Shown here piece after piece: positions 25,141 through 34,458 of a stretch of DNA of 49,246 bases (positions are counted from its first letter, which is position 1; each line of letters opens with the position of its first letter). This stretch comes from Pirellulales bacterium (GTDB lineage Bacteria > Planctomycetota > Planctomycetia > Pirellulales > JAICIG01). The notes beneath the pieces are model-generated. The model did not search any database. It saw only the letters and a list, made by a program, of their open reading frames with translations, and had not been told where the DNA came from. A program made the translations under genes and the position numbers. The DNA is taken from positions 1-49,246 of the forward strand of contig JAICLL010000029.1 of the NCBI GenBank assembly GCA_025927475.1, read 5' to 3'.

Positions 25141-26375
25141 GTGCGGTCTCAAGCAAGTTGTCGGCGCTGGCGCGGTCGAACCACAATGAGTTGGGCCTGC
25201 TGGCCGCCATTATCGTTGTCTTCGCTCTGACGGCCGCGTTCGACAGCCGGCATACGTATGTGCGCAATCCCAAGCCCGTGGCGGTCGACATTGTGCGGCA
25301 AACGGCGATGCTCGGCATCTTCGCCCTGGGCAGCGCGATCGTGATCATCGCCGGCGGCATTGATTTGTCGAGCGGTTCGATGATCGCTTTTGGCGGCACC
25401 ACCTGCGCCACGCTGATGTTGCTGCTGGCGCCCGAGGCGCTGCCCAAGAACAAGCCGGTCGGGGTCGAGGTGATCTCGCTTGCCATTGCGGGCACGTTGG
25501 CGGTTGGCTTTCTGATTGGCAGCCTGCATGCGTGGCTGATTACTACGGTGGGCCTGCCGCCCTTCATTGCTACGCTGGCAACGCTGGTTGGGCTGCGCAG
25601 CCTGGGCCGCGTGATTATCGAAAACGTGACCGGCGCGGTGCTGGGCAGCAAGAGCACGCAAATCCAGATTTACGATCGGCAGTTTCGCTATCTGGCCACT
25701 TCGGTGTGGGTGCCCGCCGTGCTGTTTTTGGTGCTGGCCGTGGCCGCCTGGCTTTTGCTCAGCCGCACGGTGGTGGGCCGTCATCTCTATGCGCTGGGCG
25801 GCAACGAGCAGGCCACGCGGCTGAGCGGCATTCGCACCGACCGGCTCAAGTGGCTGGCCTATTGCATCAGCGCCATGCTTTCGTCGGTGGCGGGCGTGGT
25901 GTTCATTGCCGATCAGAGCGTGGCCGATCCGCAAACGCTGGGTCGCGGCTACGAGTTGAACGCCATCGCCGCGGCGGTCGTCGGCGGGTGCAGCCTGCAA
26001 GGCGGTGTGGGCACGATACCGGGCACGGTGCTGGGATGTCTCTTCTTGCGAATGGTGATCGACGGCATCGCCAAGGTCATCAAAGCGGGAGCCGATGTTT
26101 ACGAGGGGTTGATTGTGGGCATGGTGGTGGTGGTGGCGGTGGCGCTGAACCAGTTGCGGCTGGGCGCAAGCGGGCAGAAGCGGTTTTTTGCCGGCGCGCT
26201 GGGCGGCGTGGCGGTGCTCAACTTGGCGTTGTTAACCGGCGTGCTCACCGCGCTGTTGGGCGGGCAAACCGCCGGCGGCCTGGCCGCGGTGGGCCTGTTC
26301 GTGTTGCTCGCGCTGGTGAAGTTCTTCGAGGGTCGCGGCGAACGCGCCAGCGCGGCAAGCCGAGAGACCATCTAA
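25137..26375 (+). CDS. Sugar ABC transporter permease (RbsC-like)
   Basis: The 412-residue membrane protein contains the BPD_transp_2 core. LGSAIVIIAGGIDLSSGSMIAF, PPFIATLATLVGLRSLGR, LYALGGNEQATRLSGI and the GRGYELNAIAAAVVGGCSLQGG motif are typical of RbsC-type permeases. It forms the membrane channel for the binding protein encoded just upstream. After the usual end, about 70 more residues with two extra hydrophobic segments follow (GGVAVLNLALLTGVLTALL, GLAAVGLFVLLALVKF), unusual for the family. No ATP-binding partner lies on either side: the next gene is a sigma factor. Confidence 0.92.
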   Translation: MSAVSSKLSALARSNHNELGLLAAIIVVFALTAAFDSRHTYVRNPKPVAVDIVRQTAMLGIFALGSAIVIIAGGIDLSSGSMIAFGGTTCATLMLLLAPEALPKNKPVGVEVISLAIAGTLAVGFLIGSLHAWLITTVGLPPFIATLATLVGLRSLGRVIIENVTGAVLGSKSTQIQIYDRQFRYLATSVWVPAVLFLVLAVAAWLLLSRTVVGRHLYALGGNEQATRLSGIRTDRLKWLAYCISAMLSSVAGVVFIADQSVADPQTLGRGYELNAIAAAVVGGCSLQGGVGTIPGTVLGCLFLRMVIDGIAKVIKAGADVYEGLIVGMVVVVAVALNQLRLGASGQKRFFAGALGGVAVLNLALLTGVLTALLGGQTAGGLAAVGLFVLLALVKFFEGRGERASAASRETI

Positions 26376-26409
26376 TCAGTCACGGTGGAGGGTGACGGAG
26401 GCGACGCAC

Positions 26410-26991
26410 ATGGCCGATCATCCGACTTCTGACATCACGCAGGTGTTGGCTGCGGCGGCGGCGGGCGAGCCGCGGGCCGCCGAACAATTGCTACCGCTGG
26501 TTTACGAGGAATTGCGGCGAGTCGCGGCCCGACAACTGGTCCACGAGCGGCCGGGGCAGACGCTGCAAGCCACCGCCTTGGTCCACGAAGCCTATCTGCG
26601 GCTGATCAGCGGCGGAGCGGAATCGTGGGATAATCGCCGTCATTTCTTTGCCGCGGCGGCCGAAGCCATGCGGCGAATTCTGGTCGAACGTGCCCGCCGC
26701 AAACGACGCCTGCGGCACGGCGGTGGCGGGCGCCGCGTCGAAATCGAAGCCGACGACCTGCCTATCGAAGAGCCGCCGGTCGATCTGCTGGCGCTCGACG
26801 AGGCGCTCGATCGCCTGGCCGCCGAAGACGCTTCCAAGGCCGAACTCGTCAAGCTGCGGTTTTTTGCCGGGCTGAGCGAGCAGGAAGCCGCCGAGGTGCT
26901 GGGCATCTCGCGGGCCACCGCCGCCCGGCATTGGGCCTACGCCCGAGCCTGGCTGTTCGACCAGTTGCGCGACGACGACGCGAAAAGTTGA
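26410..26991 (+). CDS. ECF-type RNA polymerase sigma factor
   Basis: The 193-residue protein has the sigma region 2 and 4 layout of the planctomycete-type ECF group: AAEQLLPLVYEELRRVAARQL, ALVHEAYLRLI, then the helix-turn-helix in region 4 (FFAGLSEQEAAEVLGISRATAARHWAYARAWL). It directs RNA polymerase to a regulon-specific promoter. ATG 26410 has GGAGG 8 nt upstream, favouring it over GTG 26392. The kinase gene downstream on the same strand forms the classic sigma/Ser-Thr kinase pair, in which the kinase is thought to control the sigma factor. There is no visible anti-sigma gene. Confidence 0.93.
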   Translation: MADHPTSDITQVLAAAAAGEPRAAEQLLPLVYEELRRVAARQLVHERPGQTLQATALVHEAYLRLISGGAESWDNRRHFFAAAAEAMRRILVERARRKRRLRHGGGGRRVEIEADDLPIEEPPVDLLALDEALDRLAAEDASKAELVKLRFFAGLSEQEAAEVLGISRATAARHWAYARAWLFDQLRDDDAKS

Positions 26992-27030
26992 GCAGGCGAT
27001 GAGGCGCGCCGGGCCGAAACGTCGCATGGG

Positions 27031-27158
27031 ATCGTAGCAGGCACGCTCCGTGTGCCGTCCGCCTTTGACGCGTTACGGCTTGTCAGCAGGACGGCAGCGA
27101 GTACGAGACCGCGCTTTCTGGCGGTAAGCTGCGGCACACGGAGTGTGCCTGCTACGAT
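27031..27158 (+). repeat. 128-bp inverted-repeat element (MITE-like)
   Basis: The left arm 27031-27057 starts ATCGTAGCAGGCAC and the right arm 27132-27158 ends GTGCCTGCTACGAT; over 27 bp they are reverse complements with one mismatch. The 74-bp interior has no coding potential. It sits in the 200-nt gap between the sigma factor and kinase genes. No clear target-site duplication was seen. Confidence 0.75.
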
Positions 27159-27191
27159 GGCCGTTACGCGATCAAACCAAAAAGCCAAACC

Positions 27192-29780
27192 ATGCCCGAC
27201 GCAACCAATCCGCAAAGCCTCTCGCCCAGCGCCGCCGCCCCGACGGTCAATCCGCAATCGGTCGAAGGCATTTTTATCGAAGCGCTGACCAAAAGGGCCG
27301 GCCAACCGCGCAGCGATTTTCTCGACGCCGCCTGCCAAGGCAACGCCGAGCTGCGCAACCGCGTCGAAGCCCTGCTGCGGGCCTACGACGACGCCGGCAG
27401 TTTTCTGCAACAGCCGGCCGGCGATTGGCGCAGTCCGCCCGTCACCGCGGCCGGCGCGGCGGCGACCGACGAACACGGCATTCCGTCCGGCCTGCTGCAT
27501 CCAAGCGACAACCCTGAATTCCTCGGCGTCATCGGGCCTTATCAGGTGCGCGAGCTGATTGGCCGCGGCGGCATGGGCATCGTGCTGCGGGCGTTCGACG
27601 CCAAGCTGAGCCGTGTGGTGGCCGTCAAAGTGCTCGCGCCCGAGTTGGCGGTCCAGCCATCGGCTCGGCGGCGCTTCGTGCGCGAAGCCCAGGCAGCCGC
27701 GGCTGTCACCCATCCACATGTGGTCACCATTCACGCGGTCGATGAAGACCAGTTTCCTTATCTGGTGATGGAGTGCATCGAGGGCCAGTCGCTGCAAGAC
27801 AAGATCGAGCGCGCGGGGCCGTTGCGATTGGCCGAGGTCTTGCGTATCGGCACGCAGATCGCCGAGGGTCTGGCGGCGGCCCACAAGCAGGGCCTCGTGC
27901 ACCGCGACGTAAAGCCCGCCAACATCTTGCTGGAAAACGGCGTCGAGCGGGTGAAGATCACCGACTTTGGGTTGGCCCGCGCGGCCGACGACGTCTCGAT
28001 CACCCGGCCCGGCGAGATTTCGGGCACGCCGCAATATATGTCGCCCGAACAGGCTTCGGGCGAGCGCATCGACCAGCGCAGCGACCTGTTTAGCCTGGGC
28101 TGTGTGCTGTATGCGATGTGCGCGGGCCGCCCGCCATTTCGCGCCGACAGCATGGCGGCCATCGTCAAGAAAATCTGCGACGAGGCTCCGCAGCCGCTGG
28201 CGGAGATCGATCCGCAGGTGCCCGCCTGGCTGACCGAGACGATCGACCGATTGCTGGCCAAAGACCCCAACGAGCGGATTCAGACGGCCGACGAGGTAGC
28301 CCGATTTTTGGGCGGGGCGTTGGCGCAGGTGCAAGCCGGTCAGGCGGTGGCCGCGCCCGCCGGTCGTGCGATGCCGGCCGCCGCGCCGACCTTTACGCGT
28401 CCGCCTTCGCCCGCTTGGCTGGTCATTGTCGAGAGCGGACTGGCTGGTTTTTGGTTTGGCCGATTATTGGCCCAAGGGCCAACGGCAATCGTGCTATTGA
28501 TTGCCACATTGCCCATTTTGGCGGCGCTGCTATTCGTCCAAGTCAGGCGGATGTGCCTAGCCTCGTCGACGCTGTCAGCCGCTTTTGTGGCGACCGGGTT
28601 GGCCGCCTTCCTCATGGGCAGTGGCGTCGGCCAAGACCAATCGGCCCGTCACGGCGGACGCCTCGAATTAGTCGAGGGATTAGCAGCCTGCTTAACTTTT
28701 TTCATGGCTTGCTATCTCTTTTGGCGGCGCGCGACTGGGCGCGTCTTGCCGGTACCACGCGCCGACCTATCTACGGCAGGCAAGCGCGTGCAGCCGTGGG
28801 CGATCGCCGGGTGGCTGATCGTGCTGATGCTGTCGCTCATGCTGCTCGTGCCGGTGCTGGCAGTCATCGGCTATTTCATTCCCGCGTATCAAGCTCGGCA
28901 GGCGCGCCAAGACATGCGAGCGTGGCAGGCGAATTCGGCGTCGTTGACCATCAATTGGGACGAAGACTTGCCGATCACGGAAGTTCGGATCGACGATGCG
29001 GTCAACTGGAAGCCTGTTGACTATAACACGCGACTTGAGATTCCCCCGATTACACGACCGCAGTCGCCGGGCAAGCACACCGTCTTGGTCCTTTACACTT
29101 ACGGCGAACGCCAGCGCAGCGTGCGCGAGACCATCGAGTTGGCGGCGCGCGAAAAGCGGACGCTCGATCTGACGCCGCTCGTCGAACGCGACATTCAAGA
29201 GCGCGCGAGCAAGGCCGCCAAAAAGGCCGAACGCGCGCCGCCGCGAGCCGCCGATGATTCCGCGATTGCCTGGGGCCGCGCGCATCGCCAGGTGCAACTT
29301 GGCTGGCGGATCGATCCTGGCAAGGATGCCTATGTGATCGGCGATCGGTTCACGGTCACACTATTCTTGCGGAACGCGGGAACTGAGCCGGTCAGCGTGG
29401 CCATGCCCCGGTCGGAAGTTTTGGAAAAACTTGGTCTCAACATCGAGCTTCGCGACACGGAAGGCGGCGAACTGCCGTGGCGTTGGGGCCCGGCCCATCA
29501 CTCCCAAGAGCTGACCGTATCGGGCGCTCTCGCCACGAGTTTGGAACCCGGTGTCCCCATCGAGCTTCCGCCGTTCACCGTGGCGATCGGCAGCGGCGAC
29601 GAGCAGCGATCGGGCATCGCGCGGGAGGCTATGATCGAGATCAACGTACCCAATGTCGGAAAAGAGCCGGTTCAAACCGAGCGTCTCACGTTCAATCTCT
29701 CATCGATCGGCATTGCTCGCGGCGATGAAGAGGAACTCGAAAGCGAGGTGTTCGAGTTTCGCGTTGGCCCGGCGCCCTGA
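27192..29780 (+). CDS. Membrane-bound Ser/Thr kinase paired with ECF sigma factor
   Basis: The 862-residue protein has an N-terminal helical segment found in sigma-linked planctomycete kinases (EGIFIEALTKRAGQPRSDFL, about 25-75). The kinase domain spans about 117-390: GRGGMGIVLRA, Lys146, HRDVKPAN 237-244, DFG 258-260, SPE 284-286. After it come several hydrophobic helices (about 415-530 and 575-600) and a C-terminal extracytoplasmic part with beta-rich repeats (WGRAHRQVQLGWRIDPGKDAYVIGDRFTVTLFLRNAG) that may be a sensor. It would phosphorylate cytoplasmic targets, plausibly the sigma factor encoded at 26410. The 200-nt gap to that gene is interrupted by an inverted-repeat element. Confidence 0.93.
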   Translation: MPDATNPQSLSPSAAAPTVNPQSVEGIFIEALTKRAGQPRSDFLDAACQGNAELRNRVEALLRAYDDAGSFLQQPAGDWRSPPVTAAGAAATDEHGIPSGLLHPSDNPEFLGVIGPYQVRELIGRGGMGIVLRAFDAKLSRVVAVKVLAPELAVQPSARRRFVREAQAAAAVTHPHVVTIHAVDEDQFPYLVMECIEGQSLQDKIERAGPLRLAEVLRIGTQIAEGLAAAHKQGLVHRDVKPANILLENGVERVKITDFGLARAADDVSITRPGEISGTPQYMSPEQASGERIDQRSDLFSLGCVLYAMCAGRPPFRADSMAAIVKKICDEAPQPLAEIDPQVPAWLTETIDRLLAKDPNERIQTADEVARFLGGALAQVQAGQAVAAPAGRAMPAAAPTFTRPPSPAWLVIVESGLAGFWFGRLLAQGPTAIVLLIATLPILAALLFVQVRRMCLASSTLSAAFVATGLAAFLMGSGVGQDQSARHGGRLELVEGLAACLTFFMACYLFWRRATGRVLPVPRADLSTAGKRVQPWAIAGWLIVLMLSLMLLVPVLAVIGYFIPAYQARQARQDMRAWQANSASLTINWDEDLPITEVRIDDAVNWKPVDYNTRLEIPPITRPQSPGKHTVLVLYTYGERQRSVRETIELAAREKRTLDLTPLVERDIQERASKAAKKAERAPPRAADDSAIAWGRAHRQVQLGWRIDPGKDAYVIGDRFTVTLFLRNAGTEPVSVAMPRSEVLEKLGLNIELRDTEGGELPWRWGPAHHSQELTVSGALATSLEPGVPIELPPFTVAIGSGDEQRSGIAREAMIEINVPNVGKEPVQTERLTFNLSSIGIARGDEEELESEVFEFRVGPAP

Positions 29781-29837
29781 TTCAGCTTCGTCCGTGCCCG
29801 TCGGTGTTGTCCGGTGCTGACCTCGCGCGAGCGGAGC

Positions 29838-30236
29838 TTAACCGCCGTCGTGATCGCCGTCGCCATCCACCTGGGCGCTGGCGGCCAGGCCGGCGGCCGA
29901 CAGCGAAAGCGTGTCTTGCAGGCTTTGAAAATTCTTGGCCACATTGGCGATGAGTTGCTCCGCCGTGGCGTCTGAGGTCAAGGTGGGCGGCGGAAGGCTC
30001 ACCGAACTGTTTCCGACGGGCGGCAACATCAAAAGCGACCTTTCGGCAAGCGGAGCATATGGCAATGCGACCGGCATCCGCCGGCGCACCTGGTGGCTGA
30101 TATCCGCATCATCGACCCAAAGCATCGGCAATTTGAGCCCAGTCTGCCACGCCCGCAGAATCACGTCAGCCGGCGTGGCCTGCCCGTTTCCGGCCCCCTT
30201 CCGCGGCCGGCCCGTCGGCTGCGCGCAGCCGATCAC
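29838..30236 (-). CDS. Hypothetical protein, Pro/Ser-rich
   Basis: A 132-residue reading frame lies 25 nt downstream of the nuclease gene and on the same strand, starting at GTG 30236. It has no signal or membrane helix. The middle shows WVDDADISHQVRRRMPVALPYAPLAERSLLMLPP; the end is QVDGDGDHDGG, acidic. I do not recognise it. Position in an apparent operon is the main support. The upstream part overlaps no other gene, and no better-scoring frame exists here. Confidence 0.45.
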   Translation of the reverse strand: MIGCAQPTGRPRKGAGNGQATPADVILRAWQTGLKLPMLWVDDADISHQVRRRMPVALPYAPLAERSLLMLPPVGNSSVSLPPPTLTSDATAEQLIANVAKNFQSLQDTLSLSAAGLAASAQVDGDGDHDGG

Positions 30237-30261
30237 CCCCCATCTGGCGACTGCTGGGGCT

Positions 30262-30978
30262 TCAGCCCAGCAAATGAAAGTCGATGACCACGGGCAGATG
30301 GTCGCTGGCCCGCTTGGCCGCCCGAGTGGCGACTACCCGCGCGTGCCGCACGGCAATCGCCCCGCGATGGAAGGCTTTGTCCAGCGAGCCCAGGGCCATC
30401 CAGGCCGGAAACGTGCGGAAGCGCGAAGGCGGGGCGGTGGTGGTGTGAAACTCGTGCCGCGCAAACGGGCCGTGCGCCAGCGTGTTGCGCCAATCGTTGG
30501 TGTCGCCGGCGATCAGCGTGGGCAGCGCCAGCGACTCGCGAAACAACGCATGCTCCAGCAAGTGATTCACCTGCCAATGCCGCTCCTGCTCGGCCAGCCC
30601 CAAGTGCCAGTTGACCAAGTGTAGCGAGCCTTCGGGCGTTCGCACCACCGCAAGCTGGGCGCCGCGCGGCTTGCGCTGCCCGCAGCGCAGCGAAATCTGG
30701 TGCTGCTGCGCCAGCGGCCAGCGCGAAAGAATCAGATTGCCATATCCGCCCACTTTGCGGCGCACGTTGCGCTGATACAACGACGCGGCCGGATGAAAAT
30801 ACTCCGCCAGCAGCCGAGGCTGATCGTCGAGGCTGCAGCGGCGCACCTCCTGGCAGACTTCTTGCAGGCAGACCAGGTCGGGGTTCTCGGCCTCGATCAC
30901 GTCGATGACCCGTTGCAGCCGGTAGCGCCGGTCGCGCCCGCCGATGCCTTTATGAATGTTGTAAGTCAGCAAACGCAT
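30262..30978 (-). CDS. Endonuclease/exonuclease/phosphatase family protein
   Basis: The 238-residue protein matches the EEP (DNase I-like) fold: MRLLTYNIHKGIGGRD at the start (Asn metal site), DLVCLQEVC (Glu), HLVNWHLG, the core LIAGDTNDWR (catalytic Asp and Asn) and SDHLPVVIDF (final Asp-His). It would hydrolyse phosphodiester bonds in nucleic acids, lipids or inositol phosphates; members are divergent. No signal peptide, so it is cytoplasmic. It starts at ATG 30978, back to back with the phosphopantetheinyl transferase gene, 45 nt away, so a shared divergent promoter region is likely. Confidence 0.88.
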   Translation of the reverse strand: MRLLTYNIHKGIGGRDRRYRLQRVIDVIEAENPDLVCLQEVCQEVRRCSLDDQPRLLAEYFHPAASLYQRNVRRKVGGYGNLILSRWPLAQQHQISLRCGQRKPRGAQLAVVRTPEGSLHLVNWHLGLAEQERHWQVNHLLEHALFRESLALPTLIAGDTNDWRNTLAHGPFARHEFHTTTAPPSRFRTFPAWMALGSLDKAFHRGAIAVRHARVVATRAAKRASDHLPVVIDFHLLG

Positions 30979-31023
30979 AGTTCCCTACAGACATCGGCGT
31001 CCCACCGCGATTATAGTAGCAGT

Positions 31024-31719
31024 GTGAATGCTTTTCGTCAGGAGGCCGAAGTCGAAGTGTGGCGCGTCGCGCTCGAACCGCCGCATGATATCGTCGAGCG
31101 TCTCAAGACGCTGCTGGCCGACGACGAGCTGGCCAAAGCCGCCCGGTATCACTTCGAGCGCGACCGGCGGCGCTCGATCGTGCGACGAGCGGCATTGCGG
31201 TGCATCTTGGCTGGGCATCTTGGCGCCGCTGCGGCGGAACTGCAGTTTGCCTATGGCCCGCAGGGCAAGCCGAGCCTGGCCGCGCCGCAGGCCTCGATTC
31301 CTTTTAATCTGTCGCATTCCGGCGAGTTGGCGCTGGTGGCGGTGGGCCGGCAGCCGCTGGGCGTCGATCTGGAGCGATCGCGCGAAGTGGCCGACGCCGA
31401 CCTGGTCGCCCGGCGGTTCTTTACGCCCAACGAGCTAGAGATCCAGCGGGCGGCCAGCGACGGCAATCAAGTTTTTCTGCAACACTGGACGCGCAAAGAG
31501 GCGGTCATCAAAGCGGTTGGCAAGGGCCTCTCGATGCCGCTCAATTCGTTCGATGTTTGCGACCGGCTCGTGCGGACGCGCGAATCGGGCAAAGAGCAGC
31601 TCTGGCATTTGCAAGACCTGTCGCCCGCCGATGGTTTTTTGGCGGCGATTGCCATCGCCGGGCCGATCGAGCATGTCGCTTGGCGCGACTGGCTGCCGGA
31701 CGCCGGGTTCGATCAATAA
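31024..31719 (+). CDS. Sfp-type 4'-phosphopantetheinyl transferase
   Basis: The 231-residue protein has the transferase core: IPFNLSHSGELALVAV, GVDLERSREVADADLVARRFF (metal-binding Asp and Glu), and LQHWTRKEAVIKAVGKGL (WxxKEA). It transfers the phosphopantetheine arm of CoA to a carrier-protein serine. Length fits Sfp-type rather than AcpS-type (about 125). The start is GTG 31024. In-frame extension upstream only antisenses the EEP gene. No polyketide or nonribosomal synthetase or carrier protein lies in the window, so its client is elsewhere. Confidence 0.93.
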   Translation: MNAFRQEAEVEVWRVALEPPHDIVERLKTLLADDELAKAARYHFERDRRRSIVRRAALRCILAGHLGAAAAELQFAYGPQGKPSLAAPQASIPFNLSHSGELALVAVGRQPLGVDLERSREVADADLVARRFFTPNELEIQRAASDGNQVFLQHWTRKEAVIKAVGKGLSMPLNSFDVCDRLVRTRESGKEQLWHLQDLSPADGFLAAIAIAGPIEHVAWRDWLPDAGFDQ

Positions 31720-31746
31720 CGGTGCGCGAACGGTAAATGCAACATA

Positions 31747-31830
31747 GTCGTCTTTCGCTCCGCGAAACTAACGCGGTTGTCGTCTTTCGCTCCGCGAAAG
31801 TAACGCTACTTTCGCGGAGCGAAAGGCGAC
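31747..31830 (+). repeat. Palindromic repeat island, GTCGTCTTTCGCTCCGCGAA family
   Basis: The unit GTCGTCTTTCGCTCCGCGAA occurs twice directly (31747 and 31779) and once inverted (31809-31830). The second and third copies form a 22-bp stem with one mismatch and an 8-nt loop (TAACGCTA). It lies in the 190-nt gap after the phosphopantetheinyl transferase and could end its transcript. The remainder of that gap has nothing recognisable. Confidence 0.85.
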
Positions 31831-31909
31831 TTTGGCCGGCGCCCGGCTTGACGCGATGCCCCCGATCAATCCCAATGTCTGAAACGTCCGCTCTCTTCGC
31901 AAACGCCCC

Positions 31910-32623
31910 ATGGCAACACTCGCCCCGTCACCCCATGCCGCCACCGCGACACGCGATGAACTGCTGCGCACCGAGAACCTTAGTAAAACCTATCCCGACG
32001 GCAAGGTGCGTGCCTTGGTCGAGGTGACGCTGTCGATCGCGCGAGGCGAATATGTGGCGATCATGGGTCAGAGCGGCAGCGGCAAATCGACGTTGCTGAA
32101 CTTGCTGGGCGCGCTCGACCGGCCCACCTCGGGCGAGGTGTATTTCGATGGCCAGCCGCTTTCGCGGGCCAGCCGGCTCGATCGGCTGCGGGCGGAAAAA
32201 ATCGGCTTTGTCTTTCAATCGTTCCACTTGCTGCCGATGTTGACGGCGCTGGAGAATGTGCAGATTCCGCTGTTCGAGGGTTCGTTGTCCGCCAGCCAGC
32301 GCCAACAGAAAGCCGGCCAGCTTTTGAGCGACGTCGGCATGGGGCACCGCGCCGGGCATCTGCCCAACCAGCTTTCGGTCGGCGAGCGGCAGCGGGTGGC
32401 TATCGCCCGGGCCTTGGTCAACGATCCGCTGTTGCTGCTGGCCGACGAACCGACCGGCAATCTCGACTCGCGCACCGGGCGTGAGATTCTGGATCTTTTC
32501 GACCGGCTCCATCGCGAGCGGCAGTTGACGCTGGTTGTCATTTCGCACAGCACCGACGTCGCCGAGCGCGCCCAGCGCGTGCTGCACGTCCGCGACGGCC
32601 GCGTGGAGGTGGATCAACAGTAA
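31910..32623 (+). CDS. ABC transporter ATP-binding protein, LolD/MacB-like
   Basis: The 237-residue ATPase has Walker A GQSGSGKS (53-60), Q-loop [18 protein letters not shown], signature [15 protein letters not shown], Walker B LLLLADEP and the switch His in VVISHSTD. The sequence around Q-loop and signature is typical of the LolD/FtsE/MacB class, which drives lipoprotein release or efflux with an FtsX-like permease. No permease gene lies next to it, so it is an orphan here. The ATG at 31910 is followed by about 20 non-conserved residues before the ABC core. Confidence 0.92.
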   Translation: MATLAPSPHAATATRDELLRTENLSKTYPDGKVRALVEVTLSIARGEYVAIMGQSGSGKSTLLNLLGALDRPTSGEVYFDGQPLSRASRLDRLRAEKIGFVFQSFHLLPMLTALENVQIPLFEGSLSASQRQQKAGQLLSDVGMGHRAGHLPNQLSVGERQRVAIARALVNDPLLLLADEPTGNLDSRTGREILDLFDRLHRERQLTLVVISHSTDVAERAQRVLHVRDGRVEVDQQ

Positions 32624-32691
32624 CGGCGTCTCAAAGCCGTTTTAGTTTCCAAAGTTGGTTGTTGGTTCTGCTTCGCGACTTCTTGCCATGG

Positions 32692-32765
32692 GTGGCTGGG
32701 GCAGAGGCTTGCCGATGCCGCGGCTCGAACTCACCGGGGCATCGCTTAGGCTCTGCCCCAGCCAG
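32692..32765 (+). repeat. Inverted repeat, GGGGCATCGGCAAGCC family
   Basis: The left arm 32694-32720 (TGGCTGGGGCAGAGGCTTGC, then CGATGCC) and the right arm 32739-32765 are reverse complements with four mismatches in 27. One arm matches the repeat at 15816-15846. It begins the 360-nt gap before gnd, which is almost entirely repeat sequence. Confidence 0.8.
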
Positions 32766-32772
32766 CGAGGCC

Positions 32773-32876
32773 GTAGGGTGGACCGAGCGCAGCGAGTTCC
32801 ACCGTCTGGCGGCAAAAGCGGCGCGACAACCATGATGCGGCAAAAGGTGGGACTCGCTGCGCTCGGCCCACCCTAC
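32773..32876 (+). repeat. 104-bp inverted-repeat element, GGTGGGACTCGC family
   Basis: The left arm 32773-32803 starts GTAGGGTGGACCGAGCG; the right arm 32846-32876 ends CGCTCGGCCCACCCTAC. They are reverse complements with two mismatches in 31. The 42-bp interior is non-coding. Together with the preceding inverted repeat it fills the gap before gnd. Confidence 0.85.
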
Positions 32877-32986
32877 TCAACAGCAAACCACCAAGCGAGC
32901 ACTTCCGCGGCCCGGCCTCACGGTCGACAGGGGCTACCGGCGCGCCGCCGCGGTGACTAGAATCGAGTGTTTTTGAGGGAAACACC

Positions 32987-34429
<1,443 letters not shown>

Positions 34430-34458
34430 GACGTTCCGGTATTCCGGGAGGTGTCTTC

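Noticed and set aside
30700..31023. N-terminal extension of the phosphopantetheinyl transferase
   Set aside because: The extension lies antisense to the EEP nuclease gene and carries no transferase motif; GTG 31024 fits family length.
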